Shown: piece after piece, positions 17,795 to 26,558 of the stretch | Numbering within the stretch: the first letter of the stretch is position 1 | How the letters are laid out: each line of letters starts with the position of its first letter | Origin: Pseudomonas brassicacearum | GTDB lineage: Bacteria > Pseudomonadota > Gammaproteobacteria > Pseudomonadales > Pseudomonadaceae | Assembly (NCBI RefSeq): GCF_003732225.1 | Contig: NZ_MOBJ01000014.1 | Location: forward strand, 1-64,000 | Length of the DNA: 64,000 nucleotides | Reading direction: 5' to 3' | Position numbers and translations under genes: made by a program | Notes under the pieces: model-generated | What the model saw: the letters and a program-made list of their open reading frames with translations, nothing else | Database searches by the model: none | Told to the model about the DNA's origin: nothing

Positions 17795-18853
17795 ATGACG
17801 CAAATTTCCGAACGCCTTCTGGTACAAGCCCACCTCGACGCCAAACAGCCGAAACCGCTGAGCGCCGAAGAGCAAGCTTATTACCGCGCCGCCATCGCCG
17901 CCGAGCTCAAGGCTCAGGACGCGGTGCTGGTTGCTCACTTCTATTGCGATCCGATCATTCAGGCGCTGGCCGAAGAAACCGGTGGCTGTGTTTCCGACTC
18001 TCTGGAAATGGCCCGCTTCGGCAACGCTCACCCGGCCAAGACCGTGGTGGTTGCCGGTGTGAAGTTCATGGGGGAAACCGCAAAAATCCTCAACCCGGAA
18101 AAACGTGTACTGATGCCGACCCTGGAAGCGACCTGCTCGCTGGACCTGGGTTGCCCGGTCGACGAGTTCTCGGCGTTTTGCGATCAGCACCCGGAGCGCA
18201 CGGTGGTGGTCTATGCCAACACCTCGGCGGCAGTGAAGGCGCGGGCGGACTGGGTGGTGACATCCAGTTGTGCGCTGGAGATTGTCGAAAGCCTGATGGA
18301 TAACGGCGAGACGATCATCTGGGGGCCAGACAAGCACCTGGGCACCTACATTCAGCGCCAGACCGGCGCCGACATGCTGCTGTGGGACGGTGCCTGCATC
18401 GTTCACGAAGAGTTCAAGGCCAAACAGCTGGAAGACATGAAAGCGCTGTATCCGGACGCCGCTATCCTGGTGCATCCGGAGTCGCCGACGGCGGTGATCG
18501 AGTTGGCCGATGCGGTGGGTTCCACCAGTCAGCTGATCGCCGCTGCGCAAAGGCTGCCGAACAAGACCCTGATCGTCGCCACCGACCGCGGCATTTTCTA
18601 CAAGATGCAGCAGTTGTGCCCGGACAAGGTCTTTATCGAGGCGCCTACGGCCGGCAACGGCGCGGCATGCCGCAGTTGCGCGCATTGCCCGTGGATGGCG
18701 ATGAACACCCTTGAGCGCACGCTACAGTGCCTGCGTGAGGGCTCCAACGAGATCTTCGTCGAGCCGGCGCTGATCCCGCAGGCGATTCGCCCGCTCAAGC
18801 GCATGCTCGACTTCACGGCGGCAGCGCGGATGAAGCTGGCGGGCAATGCCTGA
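17795..18853 (+). CDS. nadA: quinolinate synthase NadA
   Basis: Condenses iminoaspartate with dihydroxyacetone phosphate to quinolinate in NAD synthesis. The 352 residues contain the expected [4Fe-4S] cysteines, including ATCSLD, the TSSCALEIVESL region and CRSCAHCPWM near the C-terminus, and the VAHFYCDPIIQ motif. The ATG before TQISERLL was chosen; upstream in-frame codons belong to the leader. It is a single gene followed by a REP palindrome that may also stop transcription. Confidence 0.96.
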   Translation: MTQISERLLVQAHLDAKQPKPLSAEEQAYYRAAIAAELKAQDAVLVAHFYCDPIIQALAEETGGCVSDSLEMARFGNAHPAKTVVVAGVKFMGETAKILNPEKRVLMPTLEATCSLDLGCPVDEFSAFCDQHPERTVVVYANTSAAVKARADWVVTSSCALEIVESLMDNGETIIWGPDKHLGTYIQRQTGADMLLWDGACIVHEEFKAKQLEDMKALYPDAAILVHPESPTAVIELADAVGSTSQLIAAAQRLPNKTLIVATDRGIFYKMQQLCPDKVFIEAPTAGNGAACRSCAHCPWMAMNTLERTLQCLREGSNEIFVEPALIPQAIRPLKRMLDFTAAARMKLAGNA

Positions 18854-18866
18854 CATTCGATAGATC

Positions 18867-18936
18867 AAAAGATCGCAGCCTGCGGCAGCTCCTACGCGGT
18901 TTACGTAGGAGCTGCCGAAGGCTGCGATCTTTTTTG
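18867..18936. repeat. REP palindrome, GCAGCTCCTAC family
   Basis: Inverted repeat of the second REP family in the window (GATCGCAGCCTGCGGCAGCT and complement), with a T run on the right side. It lies between the convergent nadA and RDD genes and could act as a terminator for nadA. Confidence 0.88.
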
Positions 18937-18940
18937 TGGG

Positions 18941-19429
18941 TTATTTTTTCTTCTTCGGGATCCGCACCAGCTGACTGTTGGAGTACATGTCGTGCCAACT
19001 GCGCTGCTGCTTGTCGAAGAGCACCCAGAAGAACCCCAGGCCTGCGCACAGCAAGGACGCGATCGACACCACAAAGCGCAACAGCGCCTGCCACAGGCTG
19101 ATCGCCGAGCCGTCGGCGTTCTGCACGCGGATGCACCAGACCTGCATGCCAAGGGTCTGACCGGACCAGGTCCAGAACTTGGCGAAGAAGCCAAACAGCA
19201 CGAACAGCAGAATGGTCGAGAACAGCGGATCACCGTCCAGCGCGCCGGCTTCGGTCAGTGCGCGCATTTTCTCTTCGCCAAGGATTGCCATCTGCACCAT
19301 CTTGTAGATACCGCCCGTGACGATCAGCAGGGCGGTGCACAGCAAGAAGTCGTAGAACATCGCTGCCAGGCGACGGCCCAGGCCGGCGATGGGGAATTCA
19401 CCCTGGGGGCTTAGCAGGTGTTTCGACAT
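18941..19429 (-). CDS. RDD family membrane protein
   Basis: A 162-residue integral membrane protein of the RDD family (residues about 13-155), with three hydrophobic segments (about 25-46, 70-92 and 112-138) and the conserved GRRLAAMFYD and TLGMQVWCIRV blocks. The family has been linked to ion transport in a few species, but function is generally unknown. The start MSKHLLSPQG was chosen over an upstream frame that runs into the terminator. The C-terminus is Lys-rich. Confidence 0.85.
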   Translation of the reverse strand: MSKHLLSPQGEFPIAGLGRRLAAMFYDFLLCTALLIVTGGIYKMVQMAILGEEKMRALTEAGALDGDPLFSTILLFVLFGFFAKFWTWSGQTLGMQVWCIRVQNADGSAISLWQALLRFVVSIASLLCAGLGFFWVLFDKQQRSWHDMYSNSQLVRIPKKKK

Positions 19430-19479
19430 GGGGTGGCTCTCGGCTGAAAAAAGAAGCCATTTTACGGAATTACGCACAC

Positions 19480-19516
19480 AAAAAAGCCCCTGATGTCAGC
19501 ATCAGGGGCTTTTTCG
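19480..19516 (-). terminator. Rho-independent terminator of the csp gene
   Basis: Perfect stem AGCCCCTGATG/CATCAGGGGCT with A and T runs on either side, just downstream of the leftward csp gene. Confidence 0.9.
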
Positions 19517-19526
19517 TTACAGAAGA

Positions 19527-19739
19527 TCAGCCTTCTGCTTGTACTTCGTCAGCTTGCATGCCTTTTTGGCCCTGCACAGCGACGAAGGTGACTTTCTGGC
19601 CTTCTTTCAGGCTCTTGAAGCCGTTGCCCTGAATGGCACGGAAATGCACGAACAGATCCGGACCGCTTTCTGGAGTGATAAAACCAAAACCTTTCTCGTC
19701 GTTAAACCACTTGACGGTGCCGCTCTGACGTTGGGACAT
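19527..19739 (-). CDS. CspA-family cold-shock protein
   Basis: A 70-residue single cold-shock domain with SGTVKWFNDEKGFGFI (RNP1) and DLFVHF (RNP2); an RNA chaperone of single-stranded RNA. The closest familiar relatives are the Pseudomonas CapB/CspA-type proteins. A long untranslated leader upstream is likely, as for other cold-shock genes. Confidence 0.93.
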   Translation of the reverse strand: MSQRQSGTVKWFNDEKGFGFITPESGPDLFVHFRAIQGNGFKSLKEGQKVTFVAVQGQKGMQADEVQAEG

Positions 19740-20139
19740 TTCTTATTTCCTTTGACGCAAAAATTGATGACAGCCTCTTTCTCATGAAAGAGTACTGGAG
19801 CTGGTTGCAGGAGAGTAAGAGACGTCGAACGGGATGTAGCTAACTTGTAGGCTACTGCCCAGGTCACGATTCCAAGCGACCCATGCAAACACAGTGAACA
19901 AACTCTACGCCAACTACGGGAGAAAAAACAAGCCCCGTGGAAGCCTTGTATTGCTTGGCTTGATGGCTGTTTCGCATGATTGCTAGTGGGCTTATTCGCT
20001 AGCGTTGTTCAATTGTTTTCGATTGTTATAAGCCAAGTTCAGAAACGAAGTGCCTGATCGGCGCATGCACTGTTTTATGGCGGCTGCGTTACAGATTAGT
20101 GCACTGTTACGCAACCGCGTTACTTATAGGAACAGTCAA
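19740..20139. other. non-coding gap: csp leader and gcvT 3' flank
   Basis: Four hundred bases without a gene. The left part should hold the csp promoter and long leader (leftward); the right part is the 3' flank of the leftward gcvT. I see no REP, tRNA or clear terminator. Confidence 0.5.
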
Positions 20140-21264
20140 TCAACCACGATAGTAGCGTTGTGGAACAAATGGCATTTTGCTTACAAGCAAAGGCACCTTT
20201 TTCCCACGTACAATCGCCCACACTTGGGTATCGAGTGCGATGTAAGCACTGTCGAGGTAACCCATCGCCAAAGGACCGCCCAGGGTTGGCCCGAAGCCGC
20301 CGCTGCAGACGCTGCCGATGATTTCGCCCGCTTCGTTGACGATTTCCGCACCTTCGCGCACCGGAGTGCGCTCCTGAGGCAGCAGGCCGACGCGTTTACG
20401 GCCGACACCGTTTTGTTGCTGGGCGAATACGGTTTCGGCCCCCGGGAAGCCACCGGCACGCGCACCCTCGGCACGCCGTGGCTTGGAGATGGCCCACAGC
20501 AGGCTGGCTTCGATCGGTGTAGTCTCGGTGTTCATGTCGTGGCCATAGAGGCACAGGCCGGCTTCCAGGCGCAGCGAGTCACGGGCGCCAAGGCCGATGG
20601 CCGCGACTTCCGGTTCGGCCAGCAAGGCACGAGCCAGGGTTTCGGCATTGGCGGCAGGCACGGAGATTTCGAAACCGTCTTCACCGGTGTAGCCCGAACG
20701 GCTGACGAAGCAATCGACGCCGAGCAAGCTCACGCGGGTGAACTGCATGAATGTCATCTTCGCCACTTCAGGGGCCAGACGCGCGAGCACGGTCACTGCG
20801 GCTGGGCCTTGCAGGGCGAGCAGGGCGCGTTCTTCGAATAACGGCTCGATGTTGCACTGATCGCCGATGTGCTGGCGCAGGTGCGCCAGGTCCTGGTCCT
20901 TGCACGCGGCGTTGACCACCAGGAACAACTCGTCGTTACCCAGGTTGGCGACCATCAGGTCGTCGAGGATGCCACCGGTCTGGTTGGTGAACATCGCATA
21001 GCGCTGCATGCCCACTGGCAGGTCGATGATGTCCACCGGCACCAGGGTTTCCAGGGCCTTGGCGGCGTTGGCACCGGTCAGGCGGATCTGGCCCATATGC
21101 GAGACATCGAACAGCCCGGCCTGATCACGGGTGTGCTGGTGCTCTTTCATCACGCCCAGCGGGTACTGCACCGGCATGTCGTAGCCGGCGAAAGGCACCA
21201 TGCGCGCACCGAGTTCGATGTGCAGCGCGTGCAGCGGGGTTTTCAACAGGTGTTCGGTGGACAT
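20140..21264 (-). CDS. gcvT: glycine cleavage T protein (aminomethyltransferase)
   Basis: Transfers the methylene group of aminomethyl-lipoyl GcvH to tetrahydrofolate. The 374 residues have the GcvT folate-binding fold (LFDVSHMGQIRLTG, RSGYTGEDGFEI, LGARDSLRLEAGLCLYGHD) and the C-terminal barrel domain (about 290-374). It is the last gene of a leftward operon gcvH-gcvP-sdaA-gcvT, 41 bases after sdaA. Confidence 0.96.
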   Translation of the reverse strand: MSTEHLLKTPLHALHIELGARMVPFAGYDMPVQYPLGVMKEHQHTRDQAGLFDVSHMGQIRLTGANAAKALETLVPVDIIDLPVGMQRYAMFTNQTGGILDDLMVANLGNDELFLVVNAACKDQDLAHLRQHIGDQCNIEPLFEERALLALQGPAAVTVLARLAPEVAKMTFMQFTRVSLLGVDCFVSRSGYTGEDGFEISVPAANAETLARALLAEPEVAAIGLGARDSLRLEAGLCLYGHDMNTETTPIEASLLWAISKPRRAEGARAGGFPGAETVFAQQQNGVGRKRVGLLPQERTPVREGAEIVNEAGEIIGSVCSGGFGPTLGGPLAMGYLDSAYIALDTQVWAIVRGKKVPLLVSKMPFVPQRYYRG

Positions 21265-21305
21265 ATGCAGCTCCTGTAAATTGCACTGATGCAGATGCGT
21301 TCGCA

Positions 21306-22682
21306 TCAGCACTCGATAATGTTGACCGCCAAACCGCCACGGGCGGTTTCCTTGTATTTGCTTTTCATGTCGGCGCCGGTCTGGCGCATGGTACGGATGA
21401 CCTTGTCGAGGGAGACGAAGTGCTGACCGTCGCCGCGCAAGGCCATGCGCACTGCATTGATGGCTTTGACCGAGCCCATGGCGTTGCGCTCGATGCACGG
21501 TACTTGCACCAGCCCGCCAATTGGGTCGCAGGTCAGGCCGAGGTTGTGTTCCATGCCGATTTCGGCAGCGTTTTCCACTTGCTGTACGGTGCCGCCCAGT
21601 ACTTCGCAGAGCGCACCGGCAGCCATAGAACAGGCCACGCCGACCTCGCCCTGACAACCGACTTCGGCGCCGGAGATCGAAGCATTTTCCTTGTAGAGAA
21701 TGCCGATGGCGGCAGCGGTGAGCAGAAATCGCACCACGCCGTCTTCGTTGGCGCCAGGGATGAAGCGCATGTAGTAATGCAATACCGCCGGGACAATGCC
21801 GGCTGCACCATTGGTCGGTGCCGTGACCACGCGTCCGCCGTTGGCGTTTTCTTCGTTCACTGCCAGCGCATACAAATTGACCCAGTCGAGCACCGACAAC
21901 GGATCGCGCAGCGACGATTCCGGGTTCTTGCACAATTGCCGATGCAGCGCCGCCGCACGGCGTTTGACCTTCAAACCGCCGGGTAGAATCCCTTCGTTGC
22001 GGCAGCCGGCGGCGACGCAGTCCTGCATCACTTGCCAGATCTTCAGCAGGCCGGCGCGGGTTTCCGCTTCCGGGCGCCAGGCGCTTTCGTTGGTCAGCAT
22101 CACCTGGCTGATGGACAGCCCGTAAGTGCTGCAATGGCCAAGCAGGTCCTTGGCGCTTTTGAACGGGAAGGTCAGCGGCGTTGCATCCTCGACGATACGG
22201 TCAGCACCGGCGGCGTCTTCGTCGACCACAAAGCCGCCACCGACCGAGTAATACTCGCGGCTGCGGATCTGTATTCCGGCGGCGTCAAAAGCACGAAAGA
22301 TCATGCCGTTGGGGTGATAAGCCAGTGGCTTGCGGATCATCGCCAGGTGGAGTTTTTCGTTGAATTCGATGACGTGTTCACCGAGCAGGTTCAAGCGACC
22401 GCTGCTGCGAATCTCATGCAGGCGGGCGGCGATGTTCTCGGTGTTTACAGTGTCCGGGTGTTCACCTTCCAGGCCCAGCAGCACAGCCTTGTCGCTGCCA
22501 TGGCCTTTGCCGGTGGCGCCGAGCGAGCCGTAGAGCTCGACTTTGACGCAGGTGGTTGCCGCCAACAGGTTTTCACGACGCAGGCCTTCGACGAAGCGCG
22601 CAGCGGCGCGCATCGGGCCAACGGTGTGGGAACTGGAGGGGCCGATGCCAATCTTGAACAGGTCGAACACGCTTAACGACAT
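21306..22682 (-). CDS. sdaA: L-serine dehydratase
   Basis: [4Fe-4S] enzyme converting L-serine to pyruvate and ammonia. The 458-residue single-chain form has the beta domain (GIGPSSSHTVGPM, about 12-24) and the alpha domain with cluster cysteines in GCQGEVGVACSMAAG, LTCDPIGG and VPCIERN. In this operon it drains serine made from glycine-derived C1 units. The start MSLSVFDLFK was chosen over a longer frame running through a REP. Confidence 0.95.
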   Translation of the reverse strand: MSLSVFDLFKIGIGPSSSHTVGPMRAAARFVEGLRRENLLAATTCVKVELYGSLGATGKGHGSDKAVLLGLEGEHPDTVNTENIAARLHEIRSSGRLNLLGEHVIEFNEKLHLAMIRKPLAYHPNGMIFRAFDAAGIQIRSREYYSVGGGFVVDEDAAGADRIVEDATPLTFPFKSAKDLLGHCSTYGLSISQVMLTNESAWRPEAETRAGLLKIWQVMQDCVAAGCRNEGILPGGLKVKRRAAALHRQLCKNPESSLRDPLSVLDWVNLYALAVNEENANGGRVVTAPTNGAAGIVPAVLHYYMRFIPGANEDGVVRFLLTAAAIGILYKENASISGAEVGCQGEVGVACSMAAGALCEVLGGTVQQVENAAEIGMEHNLGLTCDPIGGLVQVPCIERNAMGSVKAINAVRMALRGDGQHFVSLDKVIRTMRQTGADMKSKYKETARGGLAVNIIEC

Positions 22683-22743
22683 GGTTGTTCTCCGGTTTCT
22701 TGTTATGAGGGTCGGCAGGTTATGACGGTTGGCACAGATCCTT

Positions 22744-22832
22744 GTGGGAGCGAGCTTGCTCGCGATGGCGGTGTGACAGGCAGCATTGATGTCGACTGAC
22801 ACGGCCCCATCGCGAGCAAGCTCGCTCCCACA
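22744..22832. repeat. REP doublet (GAGCGAGCTTGCTCGC)
   Basis: Inverted REP pair in the 201-base gap between gcvP and sdaA, inside the operon. In P. aeruginosa this gap is occupied by glyA2; here no glyA is present. Confidence 0.9.
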
Positions 22833-22883
22833 GGGTCAAGTGGTGTTCTTGCGGGGAGCGGGTGAATCCGCTCCCCACATACA

Positions 22884-25733
22884 TCAAGCGTAGCTTTCGA
22901 TCGACGGGCAGGCGCAGATCAGGTTGCGGTCGCCAAACACGTTGTCGACCCGGCCGACCGGTGGCCAGTACTTGCCTTCGATCAACGACGCTACCGGATA
23001 CACCGCCTGCTCACGGCTGTACGGATGCGTCCACTCGCCGACGATTTCCGCGGCCGTGTGCGGTGCGTTTTTCAACGGGTTGTCGTCCTTGTCCAGCGTG
23101 CCGTTTTCCACCGCGCGGATTTCTTCGCGGATGCGGATCATGGCGTCGCAGAAACGGTCCAGCTCTTCCTTGGATTCGCTTTCGGTCGGCTCGATCATCA
23201 GCGTGCCGGCCACCGGGAACGACATGGTCGGGGCGTGGAAGCCGAAGTCGATCAGGCGCTTGGCGACGTCATCGACGCTGATGCCGCTGCTGTCTTTCAA
23301 CGGGCGCAGGTCGAGGATGCATTCGTGGGCGACCAGGCCGTTGCTGCCGGTGTAGAGCACTGGGTAGTGTTCTTCGAGGCGACGGGAAATGTAGTTGGCG
23401 TTGAGGATTGCCAATTGCGAAGCACGCTTGAGGCCGGCGCCGCCCATCATGCGGATGTACATCCAGGTGATCGGCAGAATACTCGCGCTACCAAACGGTG
23501 CGGCGCAGACCGCACCTTCCTTGCGCTCCATGGCCGCGTGCCCCGGCAGGAACGGCGTCAGGTGCGATTTCACGCCAATCGGGCCGACGCCCGGGCCGCC
23601 ACCGCCGTGCGGGATGCAGAAGGTTTTGTGCAGGTTCAGGTGCGACACGTCGCCGCCGAACTTGCCCGGTGCGCAGAGGCCGACCATGGCGTTCATGTTG
23701 GCGCCGTCGATGTACACCTGGCCGCCGTTGTCATGAATGATCCCGCAGATTTCGCGGATGCCTTCTTCGAACACGCCGTGGGTTGACGGGTAGGTGATCA
23801 TCAGCGCGGCGAGGTGCTCGCGGTGCTCGATGGCTTTGGCGCGCAGGTCTTCGATGTCGACGTTGCCGCGGGCATCGCACGCGGTCACGACCACGCGCAT
23901 GCCGGCCATGTTGGCGGTGGCCGGGTTGGTGCCATGGGCCGACGACGGGATCAGGCAGATGTCGCGGCGTTCTTCGCCACGGCTCTGGTGGTAGGCACGG
24001 ATTGCCAACAAGCCGGCGTATTCACCTTGGGAACCAGCGTTCGGTTGCAGCGAAATCGCGTCGTAACCGGTGGCGGCGCAGAGCATTGCTTCCAGTTCAT
24101 CGGTCAGTTGCTGGTAGCCGGCGCTTTGTTCGGCCGGGGCGAACGGGTGTAGGGCGCCGAACTCGGCCCAGGTCACCGGGATCATTTCGCTGGCGGCGTT
24201 GAGTTTCATGGTGCACGAACCCAGCGGGATCATGGTGCGATCCAGCGCCAGGTCCTTGTCGGCGAGCTTGCGCAGGTAGCGCATCAGCTCGGTTTCCGAG
24301 TGATAACGGTTGAATACCGGGTGGCTGAGGATCGCCGACTGGCGTACCAGTTCAGCGGGGATGCGGCTGTCGACGCTGGCGGCCAGTGCCGCGAAGTCCG
24401 GGAGGGCTTTGCCGTCGGCCAGCAGGCCCCACAGGGTCTCGATGTCGGCCTGGCTGGTGGTTTCGTCCAGAGACAGACCCAGACGCTCGCCATCGACGAC
24501 ACGCAGGTTGATGCGCTGGGCGCGAGCCTTGTCGTGCAGAGCGGCGGTGTTGGCGCCGGTGTTCAGGGTCAGGGTGTCGAAGAAGTTTTCTTGTTCAACG
24601 GCGAGACCCAGCGCGCTCAAGCCTTTGGCGAGGATCGCGGTCAGGTGATGGATGCGGTTGGCGATCTGCTTCAGGCCTTTAGGGCCGTGATACACGGCGT
24701 ACATGCTGGCGATGTTGGCCAGCAGCACTTGGGCGGTGCAGATGTTGCTGGTGGCTTTCTCGCGGCGGATATGTTGCTCGCGGGTCTGCATGGCCAGGCG
24801 CAGCGCCGGCTTGCCGAAACGGTCCACCGAGACACCGACCAGACGGCCCGGCATGTCGCGTTTGAACGCATCGCGGGTGGAGAAGTAGGCCGCGTGCGGG
24901 CCACCGAAGCCCAGCGGCACGCCGAAGCGTTGCGCGCTGCCGATGGCGACGTCGGCACCGAACTCGCCTGGCGGGGTCAGCACGGTCAGGGCCAGCAGGT
25001 CAGCGGCGACCGCGACCAGCGCGTTAGCGGCGTGGAACCGTTCGGTCAGTTCGCGGTAGTCGAACAGGTCGCCGTTGCTGGCCGGGTATTGCAGCAGAGC
25101 GCCGAAGAACGTGCTGACATCGCTCAGTTCGCGTTCGTCGCCGACCACCACGTCAATGCCCAGCGGCTCGGCCCGGGTGCGCAGCACGTCGAGGGTTTGC
25201 GGGTGGCAGTGGCTCGAGGCGAAGAAGGCGTGGCTGCCCTTGTTCTTGCTCAGGCGTTTGCAGAAGGTCATGGCTTCGGCAGCAGCGGTGGCTTCGTCGA
25301 GCAAGGATGCGTTGGCGATCGGCAGGCCGGTCAGGTCGCTGATCAGGGTCTGGAAGTTCAGCAGCGCTTCCAGACGACCCTGGGAAATTTCTGGCTGGTA
25401 CGGGGTGTACGCGGTGTACCAGGCCGGGTTTTCCAGCAGGTTGCGCAGGATCGGCGACGGCGTGTGGGTGCCGTAGTAGCCCTGGCCGATGTAGGTCTTG
25501 AACAGTTGGTTCTTGGCGGCAATGGCTTTGATCGAGGCCAGTGCCTCGGCTTCGCTTTGACCGTCGCCCAGATCGAGCACGCTGGTGCCTTTGATGCTGT
25601 CGGGGATGACGCTGGCGCTCAGGGCTTCCAGCGAGTCAAAACCGAGGCTGTTGAGCATGGCTTGCTCATCGCCTGCGCGCGGGCCGATATGGCGCGCGAT
25701 GAATTCGTTGGCGGTGCTTGGATTGATAGTCAT
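22884..25733 (-). CDS. gcvP: glycine dehydrogenase (decarboxylating), P protein
   Basis: PLP enzyme that decarboxylates glycine and loads the aminomethyl group on lipoyl-GcvH. The 949 residues are full length for the single-chain form: an N-terminal half (about 1-440) and a catalytic half with the PLP lysine in NLHKTFCIPHGGGGPG. It lies 9 bases downstream of gcvH. The product supplies C1 units via GcvT. Confidence 0.97.
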   Translation of the reverse strand: MTINPSTANEFIARHIGPRAGDEQAMLNSLGFDSLEALSASVIPDSIKGTSVLDLGDGQSEAEALASIKAIAAKNQLFKTYIGQGYYGTHTPSPILRNLLENPAWYTAYTPYQPEISQGRLEALLNFQTLISDLTGLPIANASLLDEATAAAEAMTFCKRLSKNKGSHAFFASSHCHPQTLDVLRTRAEPLGIDVVVGDERELSDVSTFFGALLQYPASNGDLFDYRELTERFHAANALVAVAADLLALTVLTPPGEFGADVAIGSAQRFGVPLGFGGPHAAYFSTRDAFKRDMPGRLVGVSVDRFGKPALRLAMQTREQHIRREKATSNICTAQVLLANIASMYAVYHGPKGLKQIANRIHHLTAILAKGLSALGLAVEQENFFDTLTLNTGANTAALHDKARAQRINLRVVDGERLGLSLDETTSQADIETLWGLLADGKALPDFAALAASVDSRIPAELVRQSAILSHPVFNRYHSETELMRYLRKLADKDLALDRTMIPLGSCTMKLNAASEMIPVTWAEFGALHPFAPAEQSAGYQQLTDELEAMLCAATGYDAISLQPNAGSQGEYAGLLAIRAYHQSRGEERRDICLIPSSAHGTNPATANMAGMRVVVTACDARGNVDIEDLRAKAIEHREHLAALMITYPSTHGVFEEGIREICGIIHDNGGQVYIDGANMNAMVGLCAPGKFGGDVSHLNLHKTFCIPHGGGGPGVGPIGVKSHLTPFLPGHAAMERKEGAVCAAPFGSASILPITWMYIRMMGGAGLKRASQLAILNANYISRRLEEHYPVLYTGSNGLVAHECILDLRPLKDSSGISVDDVAKRLIDFGFHAPTMSFPVAGTLMIEPTESESKEELDRFCDAMIRIREEIRAVENGTLDKDDNPLKNAPHTAAEIVGEWTHPYSREQAVYPVASLIEGKYWPPVGRVDNVFGDRNLICACPSIESYA

Positions 25734-25742
25734 GGCGGCTCC

Positions 25743-26126
25743 TCAGGCTTCGGCGTTGGCTTTGATCAGACGGTCGTAAGCGTCTTGATCCAGCAGTTTG
25801 GCGACAGCCGAGGCGTCGGTAGGTTTGAAGCGGAAGAACCAGCCTTCACCCAGCGGATCTTCGTTGACCAGTTCAGGGCTGCTGTCCAGCGCCGGGTTCA
25901 CTTCCAGTACTTCACCGTCCAGTGGCATGTACACGCCGCTGGCGGCTTTTACCGATTCCACGGTGGCAGCTTCAGCGCCTTTGTCGTAGGACTGCAGCTC
26001 AGGCAGTTGTACGAAAACCACGTCGCCCAAGGCGTTCTGTGCGAAAGCGGTGATGCCGACAGTGACAGTGCCGTCAGCTTCGGTGCGCAGCCATTCGTGA
26101 TCTTCAGTAAAACGCAACTCGCTCAT
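25743..26126 (-). CDS. gcvH: glycine cleavage H protein
   Basis: Lipoyl carrier that shuttles the aminomethyl group between GcvP and GcvT. The 127 residues include the lipoylation motif ESVKAASGVY, with the target lysine at about 60, and the FTEDHEWLR N-terminus. First gene of the operon, preceded by a sigma54-type promoter. Confidence 0.97.
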   Translation of the reverse strand: MSELRFTEDHEWLRTEADGTVTVGITAFAQNALGDVVFVQLPELQSYDKGAEAATVESVKAASGVYMPLDGEVLEVNPALDSSPELVNEDPLGEGWFFRFKPTDASAVAKLLDQDAYDRLIKANAEA

Positions 26127-26206
26127 GGAAACTCCTCAGGGGCCAGACTCGTCTGGTGGACGCGATTGAATGCTCGTGCAGCGCAGAGCTGAATGGCCAG
26201 ATGCAA

Positions 26207-26222
26207 AGCAAGAACGCGGCCA
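26207..26222 (-). promoter_or_regulatory. sigma54-type promoter of the gcv operon
   Basis: On the minus strand the sequence reads TGGCCGCGTTCTTGCT. It matches the -24/-12 consensus TGGCACG-N4-TTGCW at the invariant GG and GC with exact spacing. It lies about 80 bases ahead of gcvH and downstream of the three enhancer-like sites. The promoter assignment follows the requirement of GcsR-type activators for RpoN. Confidence 0.8.
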
Positions 26223-26286
26223 AAGTTTTTTATTTGTTACAAATCAATAGGTTACGGTTTGTTTCAGACGAGACGAAAAACCCGAC

Positions 26287-26404
26287 TGTAGCGAAATCGC
26301 TACAGCTTGAGGCGTGGAAAAAAGCCTATGGGGATCAAAGCCTTGCGTAGCGTAGTTTAATCGAGGGTGTAGCGAAATCGTTCCGCTGTAGCGCATTCAG
26401 TACA
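26287..26404. promoter_or_regulatory. three GcsR-type enhancer sites
   Basis: Three related 18-bp sequences begin TGTAGCG: 26287-26304 (TGTAGCGAAATCGCTACA, a near-perfect palindrome), 26368-26385 (TGTAGCGAAATCGTTCCG) and 26387-26404 (TGTAGCGCATTCAGTACA). They fit the TGTAACG-N4-CGTTCCG motif I recall for GcsR in P. aeruginosa. They lie about 90-210 bases upstream of the predicted start of transcription. Sites 2 and 3 are adjacent; site 1 is 81 bases nearer the promoter. Confidence 0.75.
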
Positions 26405-26458
26405 GATGGAGGTCGTTTTTGATGCATTGGTAGAATTTTGTGGTGCTGCCGAGGGACT

Positions 26459-26555
26459 CATCGCGAGCAAGCTCGCTCCCACACTGGTTTGTGTCGGTTA
26501 CACATTATGTGAACACCAAAAATCCCCTGTGGGAGCGAGCTTGCTCGCGATGGCG
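26459..26555. repeat. REP doublet (GAGCGAGCTTGCTCGC)
   Basis: Inverted REP pair separating the gcsR stop codon (3 bases away) from the enhancer sites of the gcv operon. Confidence 0.9.
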
Positions 26556-26558
26556 ATT

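Noticed and set aside
24300..26192. Long rightward open frame opposite gcvP/gcvH (630 codons)
   Set aside because: It is antisense to two certain genes, has biased Val/Gln/Gly-rich composition typical of the reverse frame of GC-rich genes, and has no family signature.
26127..26458. Glycine riboswitch ahead of gcvH
   Set aside because: No tandem-aptamer features are visible; the region is better explained by a sigma54 promoter and activator sites.
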